This document shows, piece after piece, positions 1 through 8,406 of a stretch of DNA of 64,000 bases (within the stretch, counting starts at the first letter, position 1; every line of letters starts with the position of its first letter). The notes beneath the pieces are model-generated. The model was not told the origin of the DNA. It made no database searches and saw only the letters and a program-made list of their open reading frames with translations. The stretch is taken from the NCBI RefSeq assembly GCF_008369915.1, contig NZ_VSRN01000001.1:2202001-2266000 (forward strand). The letters run 5' to 3'. The position numbers were made by a program, and so were the translations under genes. The DNA comes from Dyadobacter sp. UC 10. Its GTDB lineage: Bacteria; Bacteroidota; Bacteroidia; Cytophagales; Spirosomataceae.

Positions 1-2
1 AC

Positions 3-152
3 CTAGCTACTCCGGGCGTTCCTTTGAGTGAAGAAGAATTCTTGCGCAATGTAAAAGAGGCTGAAAAAGGGCCTTTTTACACTGCAAATGAAACAGCTCA
101 ATTTATCGCACATTGGAAGTCGAAATACGAGAAGTCGCATTCAGCAAAGTAG
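3..152 (+). CDS. ParD/RelB-like antitoxin, C-terminal part (truncated by window start)
   Basis: An open frame enters from the window edge and gives 49 residues ending KSHSAK before TAG. It is acidic and polar, and includes PLSEEEFLRNVKEAEKG and FIAHWKSKYEKS, as expected for the toxin-binding tail of a small antitoxin. The next gene, a ParE/RelE-type toxin, starts 40 bases before this stop in another frame; such overlap is usual in type II toxin-antitoxin operons. The DNA-binding N-terminus lies outside the window, so the antitoxin family cannot be named. The role is inferred mainly from the neighbour. Confidence 0.6.
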   Translation, partial: LATPGVPLSEEEFLRNVKEAEKGPFYTANETAQFIAHWKSKYEKSHSAK

Positions 153-448
153 CACTTGAAAATTTGGAAGAACTGTATGCGTATGGAGTGGAAACGTACT
201 CCTACGAGTTAGCTACTGGCTTTCTGAATGAATTATTCGCTGAAATAATGAGGCTCTCGTCGAGCTGTCTGCATCATCCGGAATGCCGATATTTAAAAAC
301 GGTTTCTAAAAAATACCGCAACCTTCGCTTCAAAAATTATCTGGTTATTTATAGGATCGCCAGCACGCGGATAGAAATCTTAACGGTTATGCATTCCAGT
401 CGCAGCGTAGCCAAAATGAAACTAGCGCGGCAACTCAAACTACCTTAA
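113..448 (+). CDS. ParE/RelE-family toxin
   Basis: This is a 111-residue protein of the RelE/ParE fold. The N-terminal half is helical (VALENLEELYAYGVETYSYELA), and the C-terminal half is a beta-sheet with the family-typical run YRNLRFKNYLVIYRI followed by IEILTVMHSSRS. Toxins of this group either poison gyrase (ParE) or cleave mRNA on the ribosome (RelE). Which one applies here cannot be told by eye. The start is TTG; no ATG gives a full-length domain, and this start overlaps the upstream antitoxin frame by 40 bases, which suggests translational coupling. The length is normal for the family. The pair probably forms an autoregulated toxin-antitoxin operon whose promoter is outside the window. 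Confidence 0.85.
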   Translation: MEVEIREVAFSKVALENLEELYAYGVETYSYELATGFLNELFAEIMRLSSSCLHHPECRYLKTVSKKYRNLRFKNYLVIYRIASTRIEILTVMHSSRSVAKMKLARQLKLP

Positions 449-550
449 TCGCCGCGAGTCGCTATTCTGGCTAATTTTTCCGAACTTTGCACTCCGTTTC
501 GCCGTTCAGTATCAATCATTTGCTTTACGGCGCCTTATTATCTTAACTCT

Positions 551-585
551 CAATAGCTAAAAGCCAACCGCCAATAGCTAATCCC
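551..585 (+). repeat. AGCTAAAAGCCAA word repeat in rimO leader
   Basis: The bases just before the rimO start are made of iterated words (AATAGCTAAAAGCCAACC, then GCCAATAGCTAATCCC). The same words occur at 11663-11785 and 28531-28642. Here only one arm is present, with no inverted partner, and it occupies the place where a ribosome binding site would sit. Confidence 0.6.
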
Positions 586-586
586 A

Positions 587-1897
587 ATGAAAACCAAAGG
601 AATAGTAAAAAACAAAGTCAACATCGTTACGCTGGGTTGCTCCAAAAACCTGGTGGATTCGGAAGTATTATATACGCAGCTCAAAGGAAATGGTTTTGCC
701 GTGGCCCACGAGTCGAAAAAAGACGATTCGCAGATCGTGGTGATCAATACCTGCGGATTTATTGACAATGCAAAAGAAGAATCCATCAATACCATTCTGC
801 GCTACGCCGATGCAAAAGCGGCCGGAATGGTGGATAAAGTGTATGTTACCGGCTGTTTGTCACACCGTTACAAAGACGAGCTTTCAGTAGAAATCCCGAC
901 TGTGGATGCATGGTTTGGTACGAATGAACTACCGCGTTTGCTCAAAACACTGAAAGCGGATTACAAGCATGAATTAGTAGGCGAGCGTCTATTGACAACC
1001 CCCACACATTACGCCTACCTCAAAATTGCCGAAGGCTGCGACCGGCCGTGCAGCTTCTGCGCAATCCCTATTATGCGCGGCGGCCACGTTTCCCGGCCGA
1101 TCGACGAGCTGGTGAAGGAAGCGAGATCACTGGCAAAAAGAGGGACGAAAGAGCTGATCCTCATCGCGCAGGACCTGACTTATTACGGTTTGGATATTTA
1201 TAAAAAAAGAAACTTGTCTGACCTGATCGCGCAGCTTTCGGACGTGGAAGGAATCGAGTGGATCAGGCTGCAATATGCGTATCCGGCCGGTTTCCCAATG
1301 GATATTCTGGATATTATGAATGAGCGGAGCAATGTTTGTAAATACCTTGATATGCCGCTGCAAACCGGCTCTACCGAGATTTTGAAATCAATGCGCAGAG
1401 GTATCACACGTGAAAAAACCGAGTCGCTTATTTATAGTATTCGTGATAAAGTACCGGGTATTGCATTGCGTACCACGTTGATCGTCGGGCATCCCGGGGA
1501 AACAGAGAGTTTGTTCGACGAAACCTATGATTTTGTAGAAAAGATGCGTTTCGACCGTTTGGGTGCATTCCAGTATTCGCACGAAGACAATACGCATTCC
1601 TACACAATGGAAGACAATGTGCCGGCCGAAATCAAACAGGAACGCGCTGATGCGATCATGGAATTGCAGCAGGGAATTTCCTACGAATTGAACCAGCAAA
1701 AGATCGGTAATACCTATAAAGTTTTATTTGATCGAAAAGAAGGCGGGCATTTTATTGGAAGAACTGAATTTGATTCGCCGGAAGTAGATAATGAAGTGCT
1801 TGTACCAGCAAGTCAATATGTTAGGTTAGGCGATTTTGCGCAGGTAAAAATTAATAATGCCGAAGAATTCGACCTTTATGGTGAAGTTGTTTCCTGA
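587..1897 (+). CDS. rimO: Ribosomal protein S12 methylthiotransferase RimO
   Basis: This radical-SAM enzyme adds a methylthio group to the conserved aspartate of ribosomal protein S12 in the cytoplasm. The 436 residues show the full methylthiotransferase layout. An N-terminal UPF0004 domain carries Cys18, Cys56 and Cys90 (GCSKN, NTCGF, TGCLS) for the second iron-sulfur cluster. The radical-SAM core has the CxxxCxxC motif at Cys151, Cys155 and Cys158 (CDRPCSFC). A TRAM-like domain occupies roughly the last 65 residues. Start motif KVNIVTLGCSKNLVDSE is typical of RimO rather than MiaB. Length is normal. The ATG at 587 follows a stretch of word repeats with no clear Shine-Dalgarno site. It stands alone between the toxin-antitoxin pair and the DUF4293 gene. 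Confidence 0.95.
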   Translation: MKTKGIVKNKVNIVTLGCSKNLVDSEVLYTQLKGNGFAVAHESKKDDSQIVVINTCGFIDNAKEESINTILRYADAKAAGMVDKVYVTGCLSHRYKDELSVEIPTVDAWFGTNELPRLLKTLKADYKHELVGERLLTTPTHYAYLKIAEGCDRPCSFCAIPIMRGGHVSRPIDELVKEARSLAKRGTKELILIAQDLTYYGLDIYKKRNLSDLIAQLSDVEGIEWIRLQYAYPAGFPMDILDIMNERSNVCKYLDMPLQTGSTEILKSMRRGITREKTESLIYSIRDKVPGIALRTTLIVGHPGETESLFDETYDFVEKMRFDRLGAFQYSHEDNTHSYTMEDNVPAEIKQERADAIMELQQGISYELNQQKIGNTYKVLFDRKEGGHFIGRTEFDSPEVDNEVLVPASQYVRLGDFAQVKINNAEEFDLYGEVVS

Positions 1898-1923
1898 TAT
1901 TTTCGCCGCTTGGTTTGTCTTGC

Positions 1924-1931
1924 TAAATTTG
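1924..1931 (+). promoter_or_regulatory. Bacteroidota -7 element before DUF4293 gene
   Basis: TAAATTTG matches the TAnnTTTG -7 consensus and lies 35 bases before the ATG at 1967. The -33 position has only a T-rich stretch rather than a clear TTG, so the call is moderate. Confidence 0.45.
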
Positions 1932-1966
1932 CCTTTCAGAATTTTGAAAAATAATATTTAAAAGAA

Positions 1967-2443
1967 ATGTTACAAAGAATACAAACTGTTTTTCTAGCCA
2001 TAGTAGTGGTGGGAATGGCCCTGTTTCTCGCCTTTCCGATCTGGAGTAAAATTGCAATGTCAGGGGATGAAAGCGCCATACTTACTGCAACAAAATTAAC
2101 GCACCAGGTCACGCCCGTGCAGGCCAACATCCAGCCCGTGTACTACCTTATCATTCTGGCAGTATTGATTGCAGGTGTAGCTGCATATGCCGTTTTGCAA
2201 TTCAAAAACCGCGTTTTACAGTCGGCGCTTTGTGCGGTAAATTCTATTTTAATGACAGTTCTGATGGGGCTCGTGATCTACTTCACTTTCTATAAAACTG
2301 CGAAACTGTTCGATCCGGAGCTCCCCGGAAAATACGATATCGGCTTTTACGGATTGGTAGGCGCAATGCTGGCGAATGTTTTTGCGAACCGTTTTATCCG
2401 CAAAGACGAGCGCACGGTACAGCAATCGAAAAGATTCAGGTAA
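1967..2443 (+). CDS. DUF4293 family four-helix membrane protein
   Basis: A 158-residue inner membrane protein with four predicted spans at about residues 5-24, 58-77, 84-108 and 124-143. It ends in a basic tail (RFIRKDERTVQQSKRFR). The opening MLQRIQTVFLAIVVVGM is characteristic of the DUF4293 family, which is widespread in Bacteroidota and has no established function. It has its own candidate promoter and is convergent with the kdsD-like gene, with 42 bases between the stops and no obvious terminator hairpin. Confidence 0.85.
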   Translation: MLQRIQTVFLAIVVVGMALFLAFPIWSKIAMSGDESAILTATKLTHQVTPVQANIQPVYYLIILAVLIAGVAAYAVLQFKNRVLQSALCAVNSILMTVLMGLVIYFTFYKTAKLFDPELPGKYDIGFYGLVGAMLANVFANRFIRKDERTVQQSKRFR

Positions 2444-2485
2444 CCCTTCGACAGCCGGGCACCCCCTGCGCGCTCAGGACGACAA

Positions 2486-3502
2486 TTACACCAGCCCTTC
2501 ACGTAGCAGATCATGCAAGTGGACAAAGCCCAGTACTTCATTGTTTTCGACAACAATAACCTGGGTAATACTCTTCGATTGCATGATCTCCAATGCATTG
2601 ACCGCATATTCGTCAGGTGAAACAGTAACCGGCGCAATTGTCATAATATCAATCGCTTTCAGGTTCAGGAGGCTTTCGCCCTCGTGCTCTTTGAGCATGC
2701 GCCGCAAATCTCCGTCGGTGATAATACCTGCCATTTGATTTTCTCCCTTTACAACCGCAGTAGCGCCTAGTCTTTTTGAAGTCATTTCGAGGATAATCTC
2801 CTGCAAAGTGGCATTTTCAGTGACTTTGGGCACGGAATTGTGCGGGTACAGATCACAAATTTTCAGGTAAAGCCGTTTCCCGAGCGCTCCACCAGGGTGA
2901 TATTTGGCGAAATCGTCGTGCGTAAAACCTCTTGCTTCCAGCAGGCAAATGGCGAGCGCATCACCCAATGCCATCGTAACAGAAGTGCTGGTAGTTGGCG
3001 CGAGATTTAACGGATCGGCCTCTTTCGGTGCGTAGGCGTGCAAAACAAAATCACTGTTTTTGGCCAGATAAGAATCCCTGTTACTGACCATTGCAATCAT
3101 TTTTACGCCTGTTCTTTTCAGCAGGGGAATTAAAACTTTGATCTCGGGAGTATCGCCGCTTTTGGAAACGACCATGACCACATCATTGTCCTGAATCATT
3201 CCCAAGTCACCATGAATAGCATCAGCAGCGTGCATGAATAATGCAGGCGTTCCCGTTGAGTTTAAGGTCGCTACGATTTTCTGCCCTACGATCGCACTCT
3301 TGCCTATTCCGGAAATCACAACACGGCCACCCGAATTTAAAATTGTATATACGCAGCTTTCAAATTCATCGTCAATCAGTTCAATAATTGTATGCAAAGC
3401 TTCTGCCTCCTGCCGTATTACTTCTTTTGCTATTGACTGAATATTTTTTATTAATTTCAAATCTGAAACACAGTTTAAAGGGATACAATTGTGGATATTC
3501 AT
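2486..3502 (-). CDS. kdsD: KpsF/GutQ-type arabinose-5-phosphate isomerase (KdsD)
   Basis: It interconverts ribulose 5-phosphate and arabinose 5-phosphate, the first step toward the Kdo sugar of lipopolysaccharide. An N-terminal SIS domain contains VVISGIGKSAIVGQKIVATL and the STGTPALFMHAADAIHGDLG active-site region. Two CBS domains fill the C-terminal third (LGATAVVKGENQMAGIITDGDLRR and SKSITQVIVVENNEVLGFVHLHDLL). I chose the ATG at 3502 (338 residues). A longer in-frame start at 3574 would run into the divergent recQ gene and adds an unrelated hydrophobic stretch. A TTG start a few codons further in (before KLIKNIQSIAKEV) is also possible, since the best promoter match leaves almost no leader. 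Confidence 0.9.
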   Translation of the reverse strand: MNIHNCIPLNCVSDLKLIKNIQSIAKEVIRQEAEALHTIIELIDDEFESCVYTILNSGGRVVISGIGKSAIVGQKIVATLNSTGTPALFMHAADAIHGDLGMIQDNDVVMVVSKSGDTPEIKVLIPLLKRTGVKMIAMVSNRDSYLAKNSDFVLHAYAPKEADPLNLAPTTSTSVTMALGDALAICLLEARGFTHDDFAKYHPGGALGKRLYLKICDLYPHNSVPKVTENATLQEIILEMTSKRLGATAVVKGENQMAGIITDGDLRRMLKEHEGESLLNLKAIDIMTIAPVTVSPDEYAVNALEIMQSKSITQVIVVENNEVLGFVHLHDLLREGLV

Positions 3503-3511
3503 TTCGAAAAA

Positions 3512-3519
3512 CAAAGATA
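3512..3519 (-). promoter_or_regulatory. -7 element for kdsD-like gene
   Basis: On the minus strand TATCTTTG fits TAnnTTTG exactly. It ends only about 10 bases before the chosen ATG at 3502, so transcription would start nearly at the start codon. Either the mRNA is close to leaderless or translation starts further downstream. Confidence 0.4.
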
Positions 3520-3553
3520 TAGAAGTTTGGAATAACCATTTTGTTAACAGAGT

Positions 3554-5767
3554 ATGGTAAAGCAGGTTGATCATGTCGTACTAGACACGTTGAAAGAAAA
3601 ACTCAAAGAAATATTTGGATATAGTCAGTTCCGGGGTGACCAAGAGGTAATTATTCAAAACATTCTCCTTGGTAAAAATACATTTGTAATCATGCCTACC
3701 GGGGCTGGTAAATCGCTTTGCTATCAACTGCCAGCACTAGTCAGCGACGGGCTGACGATCGTTATTTCCCCGCTTATCGCATTGATGAAAAACCAGGTCG
3801 ATCAATTGACCGCATTTGGTATCAATGCCCAGTTTTTGAATTCCACATTGACCAAGGCTGAAATGACGCGCGTCAAAACAGATGCGCTCGACGGCAGCCT
3901 GAAATTGCTGTATATCGCACCTGAATCACTTACGAAGGAAGACAATCTGGATTTCCTGAAAAGGGTTAAAATCTCCTTTGTAGCGATTGACGAGGCACAT
4001 TGTATTTCAGAATGGGGGCATGATTTCAGGCCCGAATACCGCCGCATTTACGGAATCATTGAAAATATCGGCCAGCTTCCAATCATTGCGTTAACTGCTA
4101 CTGCAACTCCGAAAGTACAGCAGGATATCCGCAAGAACCTGCAAATGGAAGAAGCTGAAACCTTTAAATCTTCATTTAACAGAAAGAACCTTTACTACGA
4201 AATCCGCCCGAAAAAAGACGTCAAAAAACAGCTGATCCGCTATATCCGAAACAACAAGGGCAAATCCGGAATAGTATACTGCCTGAGCCGCAAAACGGTG
4301 GAAGAGGTCGCTGAGCTGCTCAATGTCAATGACGTACGTGCATTACCGTACCATGCCGGGCTCGACAGTAATACCAGAATGGCAAACCAGGATGCATTCC
4401 TGAACGAGGAAGCAGATGTAATTGTGGCTACTATCGCATTCGGTATGGGGATTGACAAGCCGGATGTTCGTTTCGTGATCCATTACGACGTTCCAAAGTC
4501 CCTGGAAGGGTATTACCAGGAAACCGGCCGCGCTGGTCGTGATGGCCTGGAAGGTAACTGTCTGATGTTTTACAGCTACGAGGATATTCAAAAGCTCGAA
4601 AAATTTAACAAGGACAAAACAGTTACTGAACGGGACAACGCACGCCATTTGCTGAACGAAATGGTGGCTTACTCGACACTGGGTGTTTGCCGCAGAAGAC
4701 AGCTGCTCAGCTATTTCGGTGAATATCTCGAAAAAGACTGCGGTTTTTGCGATAACTGTGTCAAACCAACTGAAAAGTCGAAGGTCCAGGAAGATGTAAT
4801 TTTAGTGTTAAAGGCAGTTGCATTAACCGAGCAGCGTTTTGATTGTGAGCACATTGCAGATCTTTTGACGGCTACCGAAAACCAATATGTGAAAAGCTAC
4901 GAGCACGATCAGCTGGAAGTGTACGGAAAAGGACTGGAACTGAATGAATCGAGGGAATACTGGGTCTCGACAATCCGCCAGCTGGTGATTTTTAATTATC
5001 TTGAAAAGGACGTTGAGAACTACGGTGTGATCAGGCTCAGCACAAAAGGAGCAAATTACCTGAACGATCCTTACCAGGTTACGCTGCACAAAGACCATAA
5101 TTTTGAAGAAGAGGAAGTAAAGCCTGAAGACGACGACAAGGAAGCAGCCGCTACCGGCGGAAGTGCCCACGCATACGACGAAGCGTTGCTCGGTATGTTG
5201 AAAGCACTTCGCAAGAAGGTTGCGAAAGAAAAAAACCTGCCTCCCTATGTCATTTTCCAGGATCCTTCATTGGAAGAAATGGCCACTACCTACCCGACTA
5301 CCCAGCAGGAAATGGCGCAGATCAACGGCGTCGGAATGGGGAAGGTGCAGAAGTTTGGCCGCCAGTTTATTGATCTGATCACGCGTTATGTCGAGGAGAA
5401 TGAAATTGAAACGGCGAAAGATGTAGTGATCAAATCGACAGTGAATAAGTCGAAGATCAAAATTTTTATCATTCAGCAGGTCGACCGGAAAGTAAGCCTG
5501 GACGAGATTGCGGAAGTAAAAGACCTGGAACTTGCGGATGTAATTGAAGAAGTAGAACATATTTGCTATTCCGGAACAAAACTGAACCTCGATTATTATA
5601 TCAATCAGGTAATCGATCGGGAACGGCAACAGGATATATACGATTATTTCATGACTGCAGAAACAGACAACATTTCGGTTGCCCTGGATGAATTCGCAAA
5701 TGATGAGATCAGCGAAGAAGAATTGCGGTTGATGCGAATCAAGTTTTTGTCTGAATTGGCTAACTAA
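3554..5767 (+). CDS. recQ: ATP-dependent DNA helicase RecQ
   Basis: A 737-residue superfamily 2 DNA helicase that unwinds 3'-5' in recombination and fork repair. Visible parts are the Q-motif region FGYSQFRGDQ, Walker A TGAGKS (residues 49-54), the DEAH box at 146-149 followed by the aromatic-rich RecQ loop (CISEWGHDFRPEY), and motif VI with QETGRAGRDG. The zinc-binding cysteines are CRRRQL and CGFCDNC. A winged-helix (RQC) region and an HRDC-like domain (about residues 530-620) follow. It is longer than the roughly 600-residue E. coli enzyme because of a C-terminal extension after the HRDC domain, as seen in many Bacteroidota. It is divergent from the kdsD-like gene. Confidence 0.95.
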   Translation: MVKQVDHVVLDTLKEKLKEIFGYSQFRGDQEVIIQNILLGKNTFVIMPTGAGKSLCYQLPALVSDGLTIVISPLIALMKNQVDQLTAFGINAQFLNSTLTKAEMTRVKTDALDGSLKLLYIAPESLTKEDNLDFLKRVKISFVAIDEAHCISEWGHDFRPEYRRIYGIIENIGQLPIIALTATATPKVQQDIRKNLQMEEAETFKSSFNRKNLYYEIRPKKDVKKQLIRYIRNNKGKSGIVYCLSRKTVEEVAELLNVNDVRALPYHAGLDSNTRMANQDAFLNEEADVIVATIAFGMGIDKPDVRFVIHYDVPKSLEGYYQETGRAGRDGLEGNCLMFYSYEDIQKLEKFNKDKTVTERDNARHLLNEMVAYSTLGVCRRRQLLSYFGEYLEKDCGFCDNCVKPTEKSKVQEDVILVLKAVALTEQRFDCEHIADLLTATENQYVKSYEHDQLEVYGKGLELNESREYWVSTIRQLVIFNYLEKDVENYGVIRLSTKGANYLNDPYQVTLHKDHNFEEEEVKPEDDDKEAAATGGSAHAYDEALLGMLKALRKKVAKEKNLPPYVIFQDPSLEEMATTYPTTQQEMAQINGVGMGKVQKFGRQFIDLITRYVEENEIETAKDVVIKSTVNKSKIKIFIIQQVDRKVSLDEIAEVKDLELADVIEEVEHICYSGTKLNLDYYINQVIDRERQQDIYDYFMTAETDNISVALDEFANDEISEEELRLMRIKFLSELAN

Positions 5768-5820
5768 GTACTTAACAGACTGACTAGCACCAATCACCAA
5801 GTGAATTTTTAAACCAACTT

Positions 5821-7110
5821 ATGAATATACTTATCTTGGGATCCGGCGGGAGAGAGCACGCTTTTGCCTGGAAAATCTCCCAAAGTCCTCTTTGTGACAG
5901 TTTGTTTGTAGCCCCCGGAAACGCTGGTACAGCAGGTGTTGCAACGAACCTCCCTATTTCCTACAACGATTTCAATGCAATTGCGGAAGCAGTGATAGCT
6001 CACAAAATCGAGCTTGTTATTGTTGGCCCTGAAGAGCCGCTCGTCAATGGTATTGTTGATTATTTTGAAGTAAACGAAAATCTTTCGCACATAAAGATCA
6101 TCGGTCCGAATAAGGCTGGCGCGCAGCTGGAAGGCAGCAAGGATTTTTCCAAAGCATTTATGCAGAAATATGGGATCCCAACCGCTTCTTCCAAAACCTT
6201 TACGGCCGAAACACTTGAAATAGGATTAGAATATCTGGAAGCACATTCCCTTCCAATCGTATTGAAGGCCGACGGACTGGCAGCCGGAAAAGGTGTTATT
6301 ATTGCAGAAAAGCTTCCCGAAGCAGAAACCGCCTTCAGGGAAATGCTTTTGGATAAAAAATTTGGCGACGCAGGCAGTAAAGTAGTTGTTGAACAGTTTT
6401 TGAAAGGTATAGAACTTTCTGTCTTCGTACTGACGGACGGGGAGCATTACAAAATTTTACCAGAAGCAAAAGACTACAAACGCATTGGTGAAAATGATAC
6501 CGGCCTCAACACCGGCGGGATGGGCGCAGTTTCGCCTGTTACATTTGCTGACGCTAATTTCCTCAGGAAAGTTGAAGAAAAAGTGGTCAAACCAACGTTG
6601 CATGGCTTAAAGGAAGAAGGTATTAAGTACGTCGGCTTCATTTTCATAGGATTAATGAATATAAAAGGCGAACCTTACGTGATCGAATACAATGTCCGTA
6701 TGGGTGACCCTGAGACGGAGGTCGTAATTCCTCGTATCCAGTCTGACCTGGCTATGTTAATGGCCTCGACAGCAAAGGGAACGCTGAACGATTTTGAAAT
6801 ACAAATATCACCGCAGGTAGCCGTCACAACGGTTGTTGTTTCCGGCGGGTACCCCGGCGATTATGAAAAAGGAAAGGTAATTTCCGGAAGCGAAAAAGTA
6901 GAGGATGTGTATTTGTATCATGCTGGCACTACTTTTAATGATAATTCTGAGATTGTGACAAACGGAGGGCGGGTTATGGCATTGACCGGACTTGCCAATT
7001 CCCTCGAAAATGCGGTTCACAAATCGCAGCGCGCCGCCCAGGTGGTGCAGTACGAAGGGAAATACTTCCGTCACGATATCGGTGTTGATTTAATACGTTA
7101 TAACGATTGA
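5821..7110 (+). CDS. purD: Phosphoribosylamine-glycine ligase (GAR synthetase)
   Basis: This enzyme joins phosphoribosylamine and glycine with ATP, the second step of de novo purine synthesis in the cytoplasm. The 429 residues begin MNILILGSGGREHAFAWK, the classic PurD N-terminus. They contain the ATP-grasp features GPEEPLVNGI, LKADGLAAGKGV, the GGMGAVSP loop, and YNVRMGDPETEV near the metal site. Length is normal. The gene follows recQ by 53 bases and is followed 15 bases later by the PSP1 gene, so the two probably share a transcript. Confidence 0.95.
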   Translation: MNILILGSGGREHAFAWKISQSPLCDSLFVAPGNAGTAGVATNLPISYNDFNAIAEAVIAHKIELVIVGPEEPLVNGIVDYFEVNENLSHIKIIGPNKAGAQLEGSKDFSKAFMQKYGIPTASSKTFTAETLEIGLEYLEAHSLPIVLKADGLAAGKGVIIAEKLPEAETAFREMLLDKKFGDAGSKVVVEQFLKGIELSVFVLTDGEHYKILPEAKDYKRIGENDTGLNTGGMGAVSPVTFADANFLRKVEEKVVKPTLHGLKEEGIKYVGFIFIGLMNIKGEPYVIEYNVRMGDPETEVVIPRIQSDLAMLMASTAKGTLNDFEIQISPQVAVTTVVVSGGYPGDYEKGKVISGSEKVEDVYLYHAGTTFNDNSEIVTNGGRVMALTGLANSLENAVHKSQRAAQVVQYEGKYFRHDIGVDLIRYND

Positions 7111-7111
7111 T

Positions 7112-7119
7112 GAGGAGGA
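7112..7119 (+). promoter_or_regulatory. Strong Shine-Dalgarno site of PSP1 gene
   Basis: GAGGAGGA sits 6 bases before the ATG at 7126 and directly after the purD stop. Such a strong site is uncommon in this window, where most starts have none, and it fixes the start of the Cys-rich protein. Confidence 0.7.
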
Positions 7120-7125
7120 GTAATT

Positions 7126-8337
7126 ATGGGATGCGGATCATGTTCTTCCGGCGGATGCAGCACCAGTAGTGGCGCGGCGGCCGGATGTGGAAGTAAAGGG
7201 AATTGCGGAACCGGAGGATGTAACAAAATGAATGTCTTTGACTGGCTTAGTCACATGGATGTTCCTGCCGGCCAGCGTTTTGACGTTGTCGAGGTTAAAT
7301 TCAAAGGAGGTAGAAAAGAGTATTTCCGCAATATCAATCAACTGGAATTTATCACAGGCGACTATGTTGTCTGCGAAATGGCCTCTGGCCAGCATATTGG
7401 AACTGTTTCTTTACAGGGCGAGCTTGTTCGGTTGCAGATGAAGCGGAAAAACGTCGTGTTCAGTGATGATATGCATGTAATTTACCGCGTTGCATCGGAA
7501 AAGGATCTCGACAAGCACACGCAGGCAATGGCCCGCGAAATGCCGACGCTTTATCGTACCCGCGAGATTATCCGCGAAATGAAGCTGAATATGAAGCTTT
7601 CGGACGTGGAGTTTCAATCAGATAATACCAAAACGACATTCTATTATTCTTCGGAAGAGCGTGTCGATTTTCGGGAACTGATCAAAAGTCTGGCTTCTGA
7701 GTTTAAGGTTCGGATTGAGATGCGGCAGATCAGTCTGCGTCAGGAAGCGAGCCGCCTTGGTGGCCTGGGTTCCTGCGGCCGCGAGCTTTGCTGCTCTACC
7801 TGGCTGACTGATTTTAAAAATATTTCCACTTCTGCGGCACGTTACCAGAATTTGTCTCTGAATCCTGCGAAGCTTTCAGGTCAATGCGGCAGGTTGAAAT
7901 GCTGTCTTAACTACGAGCTCGAAACTTACATTGATGCATTAAGGGATATCCCGACGGTAGACGCGCCTTTGAAAACTAAAAAAGGCATTGCTACGCTTCA
8001 AAAAACGGATATCTTTAAAAAGATCATGTGGTTTGGGTTTGATAAGGACACAAACTGGTACCCGGTGGCGATTGACAAGGTGTTGCAGATCATCGACCTC
8101 AACAAGAAGGATATTATCCCGGAATCTCTTGAAATCCTGACTCCCGAGCCGGAAAAAAATCTGGAAAAAGGTGCCGGGAAATTGAACAGCGACCTCGAAA
8201 ATCTGGACAAAAAATACAGCGAGGAGCAGAAGAAGAAAAAGAAGAAAAAGAAAAACCGATCAGGTCAAAACAAAAACAATCCGAACGGGCAAGGTAAGCC
8301 ACAGGCTGCGGCACCAAACCAGCCTGCAGGTAAGTAA
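7126..8337 (+). CDS. PSP1-domain protein, RicT/YaaT-like, with Cys-rich N-terminus
   Basis: A 403-residue protein with a PSP1 C-terminal domain, the family of Bacillus RicT (YaaT). RicT is part of an iron-sulfur-containing complex that acts on RNase Y-dependent mRNA processing. The conserved core runs from about residue 60 to 290 and includes GLGSCGRELCCSTWL and LSGQCGRLKCCLNYE, which supply the family cysteines. The first 34 residues are an extra Gly/Ser/Cys-rich stretch with seven cysteines. The last 50 residues are disordered with a run of lysines and Asn/Gln/Pro. The reaction partner in Bacteroidota is not established. It probably shares a transcript with purD and is closed by a hairpin terminator at 8365-8396. 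Confidence 0.85.
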   Translation: MGCGSCSSGGCSTSSGAAAGCGSKGNCGTGGCNKMNVFDWLSHMDVPAGQRFDVVEVKFKGGRKEYFRNINQLEFITGDYVVCEMASGQHIGTVSLQGELVRLQMKRKNVVFSDDMHVIYRVASEKDLDKHTQAMAREMPTLYRTREIIREMKLNMKLSDVEFQSDNTKTTFYYSSEERVDFRELIKSLASEFKVRIEMRQISLRQEASRLGGLGSCGRELCCSTWLTDFKNISTSAARYQNLSLNPAKLSGQCGRLKCCLNYELETYIDALRDIPTVDAPLKTKKGIATLQKTDIFKKIMWFGFDKDTNWYPVAIDKVLQIIDLNKKDIIPESLEILTPEPEKNLEKGAGKLNSDLENLDKKYSEEQKKKKKKKKNRSGQNKNNPNGQGKPQAAAPNQPAGK

Positions 8338-8364
8338 ACCGGCCGGATTTTGTGAAAGATATAG

Positions 8365-8396
8365 GAAGTCAAGTAGCCAGCTTGACTTCTTTTTTT
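8365..8396 (+). terminator. Rho-independent terminator after PSP1 gene
   Basis: A perfect 9-bp stem (GAAGTCAAG / CTTGACTTC) with a 7-base loop is followed by seven T residues. It lies between the PSP1 stop and the anmK start, only 10 bases before the latter, so anmK must have a start signal overlapping it or depend on read-through. Confidence 0.85.
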
Positions 8397-8406
8397 AGAT
8401 ATATCT

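Noticed and set aside
3503..3574. Longer N-terminus of the kdsD-like isomerase
   Set aside because: It would overlap the recQ start, is hydrophobic and unlike the family; the ATG at 3502 fits better.
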